From an uncultured Lentibacter sp. (GTDB lineage Bacteria; Pseudomonadota; Alphaproteobacteria; Rhodobacterales; Rhodobacteraceae): 64,000 nucleotides of DNA. This document shows positions 53,234 to 60,666 of the stretch, in pieces. Position 1 is the stretch's first letter, and each line of letters begins with the position of its first letter. Below the pieces are notes generated by a model that was not told where the DNA came from, ran no database searches, and saw only the letters and a list, made by a program, of their open reading frames with translations. The stretch is taken from assembly GCA_947497495.1 (NCBI GenBank), contig CANMGT010000001.1, positions 310,001 through 374,000 of the forward strand, given 5' to 3'. A program made the translations under genes and the position numbers.

Positions 53234-54526
53234 TTGGAAATCGCAACACGCGTCTGGAACCACCGATGGAAGATCGACCCGATCGTTCGCTCGCTGATCG
53301 ACAACGACTTCTACAAACTGCTCATGTGCCAGTCGGTCTTTCGCAACAAGCCCGACGCCCAAGTCACCTTCTCGCTGATCAACCGCTCCAAAGACATCCG
53401 CCTCGCAGACCTGATCGACGAAGGCGAACTCAGAGAACAACTCGACCACATCCGCTCCCTCTCGCTCACCCGCGGGGAAAGCACCTACCTGCGCGGCAAC
53501 ACATTCTACGGCAAACGCCAGATGTTCCGCCCCGACTTCATGGAATGGTTCGAAAAGCTCCGCCTCCCCGACTACCACCTCGAAAAGCGCGACGGCCAAT
53601 ACGAGCTGACGTTTGAAGGCTCATGGCCCGAAGTCATGCTCTGGGAAATCCCCGCGCTCGCCGTGCTGATGGAGCTGCGCTCCCGCGCCGTCCTCAAAAC
53701 GATGGACAAATTCGAGCTGCAAGTCCTCTACGCCCGCGCCACAACCAAGCTCTGGGAAAAAGTCGAAAAGCTCAAACACCTCGAAGGCCTGAAGCTGGCC
53801 GACTTCGGCACGCGCCGCCGCCACTCCTACCTTTGGCAAGACTGGTGCGTGCAGGCCATGTACGAGGGCCTCGGCCCCGACAAGTTCATCGGCACATCCA
53901 ACGTCCACATCGCCATGCGCCGCGACATCGAAGCCATCGGCACAAACGCCCACGAGTTGCCGATGGTCTACTCCGCTTTGGCCCAAAACGACGCCGAACT
54001 GGCCCAAGCCCCCTACAAAGTGCTGGAAGACTGGCAGGAAGAGCACGACGGCAACCTGCGCATCATCCTGCCCGACACCTACGGAACAAAAGGCTTCCTG
54101 GAGCGCGCCCCCGACTGGCTCGCTGGCTGGACAGGCATCAGGATCGACAGCGGCGATCCGGCCACAGCCGCCGAAGTGGCGATAGACTGGTGGAAATCGC
54201 GCGGAGAGGACCCGACCAAAAAACTGGTCATCTTCTCCGACGGTCTGGACGTCGACAAAGTCATCGAACTGCACAACCAGTTCAACGGCCGCGTCCGCCC
54301 GTCTTTCGGCTGGGGCACACTGATGACAAACGACTTCAGAGGTCTCACAAACAACGACGCCCTCTCACCGTTCAGCATGGTCTGCAAAGCCGTTTCGGCC
54401 AACGGCTCGCCCACAGTGAAGCTCTCCGACAACCCCCGCAAAGCCATGGGCCCCGCCGAAGAAATCGAACGCTATAAACGGGTGTTTGGGGTTGGAGAAC
54501 AGGACGAAATGGAGGTTGTGGTTTAG
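53234..54526 (+). CDS. pncB: Nicotinate phosphoribosyltransferase PncB
   Basis: A 430-residue enzyme joining nicotinate and PRPP in NAD salvage. A TTG start after AAAGGGGC is used because the family N-terminus (IATRVWNHRWKIDPIVRSLI) comes directly after it and the next Met is too far inside (LLMCQSVF). The motif TRRRHSYLWQ, with a phospho-accepting His typical of PncB, and RIDSGDPATAAEVAIDWW near 303 are present, as is GWGTLMTNDF. Its stop codon overlaps the convergent stop of the nuclease gene by a few bases, so these ends were joined exactly at pncB's end. Confidence 0.93.
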   Translation: MEIATRVWNHRWKIDPIVRSLIDNDFYKLLMCQSVFRNKPDAQVTFSLINRSKDIRLADLIDEGELREQLDHIRSLSLTRGESTYLRGNTFYGKRQMFRPDFMEWFEKLRLPDYHLEKRDGQYELTFEGSWPEVMLWEIPALAVLMELRSRAVLKTMDKFELQVLYARATTKLWEKVEKLKHLEGLKLADFGTRRRHSYLWQDWCVQAMYEGLGPDKFIGTSNVHIAMRRDIEAIGTNAHELPMVYSALAQNDAELAQAPYKVLEDWQEEHDGNLRIILPDTYGTKGFLERAPDWLAGWTGIRIDSGDPATAAEVAIDWWKSRGEDPTKKLVIFSDGLDVDKVIELHNQFNGRVRPSFGWGTLMTNDFRGLTNNDALSPFSMVCKAVSANGSPTVKLSDNPRKAMGPAEEIERYKRVFGVGEQDEMEVVV

Positions 54527-55518
54527 TCTAGCTTACTGAAACCAATATCCCGAGCATAGCGAAATCCAATCTGTGTTTTCAGTGCTTTCAAATCTGACGG
54601 ATCATTCTGCTTGTGGATCATCCTGTGGCAGTTCGGGCAGAGCACCAGGAAGTCGTCAGGGATTTTATACCTTCGAGTTTCTCCTTCGGCTAAGCCGCTA
54701 AGCGGTTTTGCATGGTGCACATCTAGCGGTGTCGTGTCCGGCTTACCTTTGTACTTATAATCAATTTTTGGGTTTAAGCCGCATCCTTCACATATTGGCT
54801 TACGTTTGGAGAGCACATCTCGGCGAACTTTCGGCGCGCGCTCAATTCGCCGGGAAAGCACATATCTTCGAGTTTCTTCGATATCAGTTGAATTTGCATC
54901 TTCATGCATTGCATCCGAAGGTGTTGTTCCGCCACGATTGACTAACGCCTCATAGGCGAAGAGCATTTTCTCTAAGTCCGTTGTGATTTCCTCATTAGTA
55001 GCGGTACTTGCCTTATAAGAACGCCCAAACGCATGTCCTGCCTCATAGCCGGAGGGCAGTTTGGCAGTAGATCCGAGGTCAATAGGCGATGTATCAAAGT
55101 ATGATGCGTAGTCAGAAACTCGTTGCGTCATGTCTTTTGCGCGTCGCCGCAAAACCTCTCGCCCATTTTTCACGCCAAATTCTTGATCAATTGCCGTAGT
55201 GCCTTGATTCATCGAAAGGTAGTAGGTCTCAGTTTGCGGATTCACTAAGTAAACTACGTAGAAACCACGCGTGGCAGAATCCGTTATCAACGGGTCAAAA
55301 AATGCCATCCAAGGCACAGCTGCCCATTTCCCGTTTCCAACGCTCGCTTTAACCGTCAAGTCAAATGGCCAATAGATCAGCTTATTCTTTGCCTCTATGA
55401 CCAAATCTTTTCGAACAAAGTCTCCAAATTTTGAACCAGCAAATGGTTTACCACGTTCATAGACAAATTCTGTTGCTAGTCTGGATAGTTTCTCAGTTAA
55501 CAATTTATTTTTCTCCAA
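54523..55518 (-). CDS. MrcB_N (DUF3578)-HNH endonuclease, putative modification-dependent restriction enzyme
   Basis: A 331-residue protein of two parts. Residues about 30-190 match the DUF3578/MrcB N-terminal domain: FDLTVKASVGNGKWAAVPWM, then FFDPLITDSATRGFYVVYL and YYLSMNQGTTAIDQEFG. The C-terminal 90 residues are an HNH nuclease, with zinc-type Cys in CEGCGL and LCPNCHRMIH and the active His in LDVHHAKPLSG. In restriction systems such readers recognise modified DNA. The gene is AT-rich, lies alone between pncB and arfB, and carries no methyltransferase partner, which fits a stand-alone type IV-like defence nuclease. The nuclease call is firm, its target is inferred. Confidence 0.82.
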   Translation of the reverse strand: MEKNKLLTEKLSRLATEFVYERGKPFAGSKFGDFVRKDLVIEAKNKLIYWPFDLTVKASVGNGKWAAVPWMAFFDPLITDSATRGFYVVYLVNPQTETYYLSMNQGTTAIDQEFGVKNGREVLRRRAKDMTQRVSDYASYFDTSPIDLGSTAKLPSGYEAGHAFGRSYKASTATNEEITTDLEKMLFAYEALVNRGGTTPSDAMHEDANSTDIEETRRYVLSRRIERAPKVRRDVLSKRKPICEGCGLNPKIDYKYKGKPDTTPLDVHHAKPLSGLAEGETRRYKIPDDFLVLCPNCHRMIHKQNDPSDLKALKTQIGFRYARDIGFSKLD

Positions 55519-55551
55519 ATTTATTTCGTGACATTACCGCGTTCAAAAGCC

Positions 55552-55977
55552 TCACTCCTCCCGATCCACCTTCCCCCGAAGCGCTTTCACGTCCCCACGC
55601 ACCTTCTTCGCTTTAATCCGCCTCTGCTTGCTGCCGTAGGTGGGTTTGGTGGCGATGCGGCGTTTGGGTTTTACGAGGGCTTGACGCACCAGTTCCACCA
55701 GCCTGTCCCGCGCGATCTCCCTATTCCGAGCCTGTGAGCGGGTGTCTTCGACTTGCAACACCAGCGCGCCGTCTTTTGTCCAGCGGCGTCCAGCCAACCC
55801 CCGCAGCCGTGTCTTCACGCCAATCGGCAGGTTGGGCGAGCGCTCGGCCTCAAACCGCAGCTCGACGGCCGTGGACACTTTGTTCACGTTCTGCCCGCCG
55901 GGGCCGGAGGAGCGGGTGAAGCTCTCGGAAATCTCCCAGTCTTCGATCTGGATGCTGTCGCTAATGGTTAACGGCAT
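55552..55977 (-). CDS. arfB: Alternative ribosome-rescue factor ArfB
   Basis: A 141-residue peptidyl-tRNA hydrolase of the release-factor family. The catalytic GGQ is in SFTRSSGPGGQNVNKVSTAV near residue 27. The positively charged C-terminal tail (KPTYGSKQRRIKAKKVRG) threads into the empty mRNA channel of stalled ribosomes. The start MPLTISDSIQIEDWEISESF follows GAGGG. The 60-bp GTATGCA repeat ends 8 bp before this start. Confidence 0.93.
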   Translation of the reverse strand: MPLTISDSIQIEDWEISESFTRSSGPGGQNVNKVSTAVELRFEAERSPNLPIGVKTRLRGLAGRRWTKDGALVLQVEDTRSQARNREIARDRLVELVRQALVKPKRRIATKPTYGSKQRRIKAKKVRGDVKALRGKVDREE

Positions 55978-55985
55978 GAGGCCCT

Positions 55986-56045
55986 CAAACTGTATGCACG
56001 CATTATGCACGGATAGCTGCATACATAGCTGCATACCGTAGGCAC
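55986..56045 (+). repeat. 60-bp GTATGCA repeat, copy D
   Basis: The partner of 29138-29197, in the same orientation. On the minus strand it contains GTATGCAGCTAT twice head to tail (12-bp period), then CCGTGCATAATGCGTGCATAC without a gap. It lies just upstream of arfB and may be its operator or promoter element. Confidence 0.72.
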
Positions 56046-56073
56046 CGCAATTTTGCCTGTTGCGTGAAAACGT

Positions 56074-56107
56074 AAAAGGGCCGCTCGGTGGTGTCCGAAC
56101 GGCCCTT
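56074..56107 (-). terminator. Terminator of the small-ORF transcript
   Basis: AAGGGCCG (56076-56083) pairs with CGGCCCTT (56100-56107), with an inner TCGG/CCGA stem. On the minus strand the hairpin ends in TTTT. It separates the small ORF from arfB. Confidence 0.75.
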
Positions 56108-56173
56108 AGAGATTTGCGGAGGTGGGCTGGTTAGGGCTCACCAATTCGTGGAGTTTACTTGCTAAGGGCTGCC

Positions 56174-56230
56174 CTAGCCAAGCGCCTCCAGAACTGTCCC
56201 AACACCATTCTCCAGTTTCCCATTAGACAC
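56174..56230 (-). CDS. Putative 18-codon leader peptide / small protein
   Basis: A GTG start (56230) lies 6 nt after a perfect Shine-Dalgarno sequence, GGAGGT (56237-56242 on the minus strand), and opens an 18-codon frame MSNGKLENGVGTVLEALG ending with TAG. Just beyond, GCTAGGGC/CCCTTAGC forms a hairpin; further on, CACCTCC (rc of 56118-56124) can pair with the GGAGGTG of the ribosome site; a terminator follows. Upstream, TTGACA on the minus strand (near 56293) could be a -35 box. Either a small protein or an mRNA-like regulatory RNA with switchable ribosome access. I cannot name the family. Confidence 0.5.
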   Translation of the reverse strand: MSNGKLENGVGTVLEALG

Positions 56231-56299
56231 TAGAGCACCTCCTTTCGCTAATTTCACCTATGCTCAGACTGCCATAGCCTCAGCATATGTCAAACAAAA

Positions 56300-56923
56300 T
56301 CATGTGGTTTGTTTGGTAAGGCGCCCCACGATGTAGCGGAAGGGCACAAGGGCGATCAGCGCGAGCGAGAGTTTGACAAGCCAGTCGGCAAGGCCCAGCG
56401 ACACCCACAGAGGGGCAATGGGGCCAGCGCCCAAGAGCGGCAGCATCTCGCCCGCCCAAGAGACGTCATTGGCCGGCTCGAGGACTGTCAGCGCGCCCGA
56501 GAAAGCGATTGTAAAGAAGATCGCCGTATCAAGGGAGCTGCCCAGAAGCGTCGACACCAGCGGAGCCTTCCACCACTTGCCATCACGGAGCCTGTCAAAA
56601 ACAGAAACATCCAAAAGCTGCGCAATGAGGAAAGCAAGGCCCGACCCCAGCGCGATCCGCCAAGTGACGAGCGGGCCGTATTCGCCCATGATCTGCGTGC
56701 CGATCAGCGAGCAGACAAGCCCGACAGCAAAGCCGACAAGCACAACGCGGCGCGCGGCAGATGCGCCATAAACGCGGTTCATCACGTCTGTCACGAGAAA
56801 GGCGAGCGGGTAAGTGAAAGCGCCCCAAGTCAGCCATTGGCCAAAGAGAAACTGAACGAGAATATTTGAGGCCACGACAATGGCGGCCATGGCAAGAATG
56901 CCAGGAAGGTGAGTTCGGGTCAT
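56300..56923 (-). CDS. Queuosine precursor transporter (VUT/YhhQ family)
   Basis: A 207-residue membrane protein with about six helices; AMAAIVVASNILVQFLFGQW, TYPLAFLVTDVMNRVYGASA and GSSLDTAIFFTIAF are typical of the YhhQ/VUT family, which imports queuosine precursors such as preQ0 for tRNA modification. The motif FPLTFLV/TD-x-x-N near residues 40-50 is preserved. It is a single gene; the small-ORF transcript lies downstream on the same strand. Confidence 0.85.
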   Translation of the reverse strand: MTRTHLPGILAMAAIVVASNILVQFLFGQWLTWGAFTYPLAFLVTDVMNRVYGASAARRVVLVGFAVGLVCSLIGTQIMGEYGPLVTWRIALGSGLAFLIAQLLDVSVFDRLRDGKWWKAPLVSTLLGSSLDTAIFFTIAFSGALTVLEPANDVSWAGEMLPLLGAGPIAPLWVSLGLADWLVKLSLALIALVPFRYIVGRLTKQTT

Positions 56924-57004
56924 GTTATAATCCGTTTTAGCAAGGTTGCGGAGACTTGGCCTGATGTCAGACAGGCGGGCTTTTAGCCGCCTTGCGCGGG
57001 CAGT

Positions 57005-57901
57005 TCAAGGGGTGCGGACAACGTATTCCACAAGCTCGCTTTTTTGCAGCGCGTTGAAGTTGTCATCGCTGATCAGCGTCAGCCGCGTCTGCCCGTTTAC
57101 GTCGCTCCAAACGCTGATGCCCTCCAGGTTGTCGCGCTGCCAGAAGCGCGTAACGAGCAGTTCTGTCTCGTCTGCAAGCTGGCCCTCACTCCAGGAAAAA
57201 CGGCGCACACGCGAGCGGAAACCGCTAAAGAAATAGTCGCGCTCAAGCAAATACAGCGCGCCGTCGGGTCCAAAATCAGCGCCAACAGGCAGGAAGGCCC
57301 CTCGCCGCGGAACAGACTTTTCTTGCCGCCAACCTTCGCCGTCAAACTCATATATCGGGAAGGGGCGGCCCATCGCACCAGAGCGTTCGGGGATAGCAAC
57401 AACCTGCCCGCCGAGGCTTTTGGCCAGTGCCTCAAGACCCGAATTGCTCTGCAGCTTGGTGAAGTTTCCTGCCTCCGCAAACGACCCGATCAAAACGCCC
57501 GTCAAAGCGTATCGGTCAACTCTGTGCTGGCCTTCAAATGACACCAGAACTGTGCCGTCGCCCTCAAAAACCAGCCCTTCAGCATCGCGCATTCTTGGCG
57601 GCAAAGGCACGCCTTGGCGTGTTTGAAGCCGCGCACCCTCGCTCCATTTCAGGCCTGTAATCCGCCCTTCGTTGTCGCGCTCGATGACTGCAGTAAACAG
57701 GGTGCCTCTGTCGCCGACAGCAACCAAAACATCGCCGCCCTGCGAAACCTCGATGCCTGAAAGCCCCCCGAAAAGAGCGCTTTTATGTGACAACTCAACG
57801 ACAGAGACGAACTGAACGCCTCTGGTGCTACCCGAGACCAAAAAACTGAAAAGGCCGAGCCCCAGCGCCGCGCTTAAGGCGACTGCAAAACGCCGACGCA
57901 T
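57005..57901 (-). CDS. Esterase-like activity of phytase family protein
   Basis: A 298-residue exported protein with a signal-anchor-like N-terminus (RRRFAVALSAALGLGLFSFL). The body is a beta-propeller-like phytase-like domain: FGGLSGIEVSQGGDVLVAVG, LPPRMRDAEGLVFEGDGTVL and QRDNLEGISVW. Family members are extracellular phosphoesterase-like proteins of uncertain substrate. Its start lies inside the last 28 bp of mepA, so the two genes are translated as an overlapping pair. Confidence 0.82.
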   Translation of the reverse strand: MRRRFAVALSAALGLGLFSFLVSGSTRGVQFVSVVELSHKSALFGGLSGIEVSQGGDVLVAVGDRGTLFTAVIERDNEGRITGLKWSEGARLQTRQGVPLPPRMRDAEGLVFEGDGTVLVSFEGQHRVDRYALTGVLIGSFAEAGNFTKLQSNSGLEALAKSLGGQVVAIPERSGAMGRPFPIYEFDGEGWRQEKSVPRRGAFLPVGADFGPDGALYLLERDYFFSGFRSRVRRFSWSEGQLADETELLVTRFWQRDNLEGISVWSDVNGQTRLTLISDDNFNALQKSELVEYVVRTP

Positions 57902-58785
57902 TGATTTGGCAAATCTGACAAGGTGTATTCGCGGCGCTTCTTGGCGGGCTTCGCATTTGGGTCCGGGGGTGGCGGGTTAAGGATGTTGTTCACCCAGGTC
58001 TGCGCGTCAGCACAGCCATCACCCGCTGGAGGAGGCGACTGGTTCTTACACCCCGTGCTGCCTTTCGGACAATTGAGACGCACGTGAAAGTGATAGTGAT
58101 GCCCCCACCAAGGCCGGATTTTACGCAACCAAGCCCTGTCGCCCTTTTCTTCTTTACACATCCGCACCTTGGCACCGGGAAAGACAAAAATACGTGCAAC
58201 ACGCTTGTCTTTCGCCGCTGCCTTCATGATTTCCATATGCGCGCGAGTGTAGTTTTCGTTGGTGTAGGCCCCGTTCGCGCGGCGCAGCGAAATGGAGGAC
58301 AGGTTCTCACGCTCCTTGGCGCTCAGGTTCAGGCGTTTGGGCGGATACATCCAGATATCGGCATCAAGCCCGATCTGGTGCGAGCGGTGGCCCGACAACA
58401 TAGGCCCGCCGCGTGCTTGGCTCATGTCGCCCACATAAAGCCCCGCCCAACCGGGCTGTTTGGCCGCTTCGCGAGACAGGTCTTTCACAAAATCCACAAG
58501 CTCCGGGTGCCCCCAGTTCCGGTTACGGCTAAGGCGCATGGCTTGCCATGTCGGCCCGGTTTCTGCCAACTGCACAGACCCCGCGATACAGCCTTTGGCG
58601 TATGATCCATAGGGGGCAGGTTTCTGCTGCGACGGGGTTCTTTTCTCGCCGAACAGGAATTTGGCAACCTTACCACCGAGTTCTGAAGAGACTTGGTAAA
58701 CGCCTTCTGCGCTCACCTTCGTCGGCTTTCCTCCGCCACAGCCCGCCAACAAAGCAATCGCAAATACAACACACAGTTTTCTCAC
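57874..58785 (-). CDS. mepA: Penicillin-insensitive murein endopeptidase MepA (lipoprotein)
   Basis: A 303-residue LAS-type metallopeptidase that cuts peptidoglycan cross-links. A GTG at 58785 with AGGAG 8 bp upstream begins MRKLCVVFAIALLAGCGGG, a lipoprotein signal peptide; an earlier GTG at 58803 is less likely. The zinc site SGHRSHQIGLDADIWMYPP and the second motif WWGHHYHFHVRLNCP are complete. Several Cys in the C-terminal part could form disulfides. It follows an MFS gene closely and overlaps the phytase-like gene. Confidence 0.92.
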   Translation of the reverse strand: MRKLCVVFAIALLAGCGGGKPTKVSAEGVYQVSSELGGKVAKFLFGEKRTPSQQKPAPYGSYAKGCIAGSVQLAETGPTWQAMRLSRNRNWGHPELVDFVKDLSREAAKQPGWAGLYVGDMSQARGGPMLSGHRSHQIGLDADIWMYPPKRLNLSAKERENLSSISLRRANGAYTNENYTRAHMEIMKAAAKDKRVARIFVFPGAKVRMCKEEKGDRAWLRKIRPWWGHHYHFHVRLNCPKGSTGCKNQSPPPAGDGCADAQTWVNNILNPPPPDPNAKPAKKRREYTLSDLPNQCVGVLQSP

Positions 58786-58789
58786 GGGA

Positions 58790-60163
58790 CTAGCTCCTGT
58801 CACCCTCTGCTTTAACCCATCGTAGCAGGATCAGGCCGATAATAAAGAGGCCAATCACCGGAGAGACACCGAGCCGCGCGCTGCCTGTCATGACGGTTGT
58901 AACCCCGATCAGGAAAGGCGCCAGAAACGCCGTCGCGCGGCCCGTAAGGCCATAAAGACCAAAGCTTTCTGTCGGCGCTTCCGGTTTTGCGTGGCGCACC
59001 ATGAGTGTGCGGGATGCCGCCTGCAACGTGCCTCCAAGCCCGCCGATAAGCGCGCCGCAAATGTAAAAGACAATGTCAGGAAGCTGCGAGCCCTCTGCCA
59101 GCGAGATGCCAAAAAACATCTCGCGCGACATGGAGACGATAGTGATGCAAACAGCAATCAGGATCCAGATACCGCCGATTATCACGGGCTTTGGCCCGAA
59201 ACGGCTATCAAGCCTGCCACCGACAAAACTGAAGAACACAGCCGAGATGCCGCCAATGATGCCAAACACGCCGATCTGCGTAAGCTCCCAGTTGAGCACG
59301 AGCTTGGCGTAAACGCCGCCAAACCCGTAGAGCCCATTAAGTGCATCGCGATAAAACATCGACGAGCCGAGGTAAGCCGCGAGGCTGGTGTTGCTTTTGA
59401 GACTCTTGATAGACCGCGCGAGAGAGGCAAAGGCCGCCGAAACGCTGGGCCTATGGGCGCCACGGGGATCATCCTTCACCCAGAGAAAATAGGGGATCAT
59501 GAAGACAGCATACCAGATCGCAACCAAGGGTCCGACAATCCGCGTCCCTTCGCGCGCCGAAGCGTTCAGCCCGAATGCAGGGTCAAGCCCCAGGAGGGTT
59601 TTGCCACCCGCTTGCTCGACGAAAAACAGCAGCATGATGATCAAAGCCAGGATGCCACCCAAGTATCCAAAGGCAAAGCCGGAGCCCGACAGCTTTCCGG
59701 TATCCTCTTCGCTCGCCAAAGACGGAAGCTGCGAGTTGATGAAGATCAGCGCCCACTCGGCCCCGATAAAGCCAATGCCAAAAGCGCCAAGTCCCCACCA
59801 GAGATTTGAGCCGTCAGGCAACATATACCAAAGCGAAAAAGCCCCGACGACGTAGAGAATGGAAAACCCGAACACCCAGGGCACACGCCGCCCAGAGCTG
59901 TCAGCCAAGGCCCCGAGAAAGGGCGCTCCGAAGCCGATAAACAGCCCGACAACACTCAGCGCGAACGACCACATGCTTTGCGCTTGCGCATCTGCCGCCT
60001 GCTCGTCAAAGCCCGTAGACATGAAATACTCCGCGGCGACACCCGCAAAGAACGGCCCGAAGATAAACGTCACCAGTAGCGTGTGATAAGGCTGGCTGGC
60101 CCAGTCAAAGAAATACCAACCCCAAATGCGCTTTTTCGCAGCGCCCGATGATGTTTGTTGCAT
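58790..60163 (-). CDS. UMF1/Atg22-like MFS transporter
   Basis: A 457-residue permease with about twelve helices. The start MQQTSSGAAKKRIWGWYFFD leads into WASQPYHTLLVTFIFGPFFA, typical of the UMF1 family. Later blocks include FIGFGAPFLGALADSSGRRV near 77 and ALIGGLGGTLQAASRTLMVR. Substrates of bacterial UMF1 proteins are unknown. The stop lies just before the mepA start, so the two are probably co-transcribed. Confidence 0.85.
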   Translation of the reverse strand: MQQTSSGAAKKRIWGWYFFDWASQPYHTLLVTFIFGPFFAGVAAEYFMSTGFDEQAADAQAQSMWSFALSVVGLFIGFGAPFLGALADSSGRRVPWVFGFSILYVVGAFSLWYMLPDGSNLWWGLGAFGIGFIGAEWALIFINSQLPSLASEEDTGKLSGSGFAFGYLGGILALIIMLLFFVEQAGGKTLLGLDPAFGLNASAREGTRIVGPLVAIWYAVFMIPYFLWVKDDPRGAHRPSVSAAFASLARSIKSLKSNTSLAAYLGSSMFYRDALNGLYGFGGVYAKLVLNWELTQIGVFGIIGGISAVFFSFVGGRLDSRFGPKPVIIGGIWILIAVCITIVSMSREMFFGISLAEGSQLPDIVFYICGALIGGLGGTLQAASRTLMVRHAKPEAPTESFGLYGLTGRATAFLAPFLIGVTTVMTGSARLGVSPVIGLFIIGLILLRWVKAEGDRS

Positions 60164-60312
60164 GTGTTCCCCCCAATGCTGCCAAAACTAGACAGGCAAA
60201 AGCTGCCTCACGCAAGGCTCGGCTTTTATTGCGCCGCTTTTGGCAACGGATTCTTGTTCTTTTGCCGTCAAATACCTAACTATGACAGAACTCAACTTGA
60301 AAGGTGTGCCAT

Positions 60313-60591
60313 ATGGCAATCGCAGGCCCAATTTTCCTGATCCTCAACATCGCGTACTTCTTTTTGCTCGCGCATATCATTATGAGTTGGCTGATCAGCT
60401 TTCAGGTTCTTAATCTCGGCCAACCTTTCGTTGCGCAGCTTTGGCAGGGCCTCAACCGGCTTCTCGAGCCAATCTACACGCCCATTCGACGGATTCTGCC
60501 AGACACGCGCCCGCTCGACCTAGCGCCACTGGTGGTTTTCATTATCATCATCTCGCTTCGAGACTTTATCCTGCCCTCGCTTCTGTTCTAG
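60313..60591 (+). CDS. YggT family membrane protein
   Basis: A 92-residue protein with two hydrophobic segments (IFLILNIAYFFLLAHIIMSW and LAPLVVFIIIISLRDFILPS). ILPDTRPLDLAPLVVF is the family motif. The ATG at 60313 follows AAAGGTG; an in-frame GTG three codons earlier is less favourable. YggT proteins are small, of uncertain role in envelope homeostasis or osmotic response. recQ starts 75 bp downstream. Confidence 0.88.
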   Translation: MAIAGPIFLILNIAYFFLLAHIIMSWLISFQVLNLGQPFVAQLWQGLNRLLEPIYTPIRRILPDTRPLDLAPLVVFIIIISLRDFILPSLLF

Positions 60592-60666
60592 GCTTCGGCA
60601 TCTTGCACTTGCACCCTGTAAGTGGGAAACCGAAACACAACTCACACAGGGGCAAACGCAGCAGAC

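Noticed and set aside
56045..56300. tmRNA, SRP RNA or RNase P RNA in the gap upstream of arfB
   Set aside because: None of their conserved sequence blocks is present; the structured small ORF explains the signal better.
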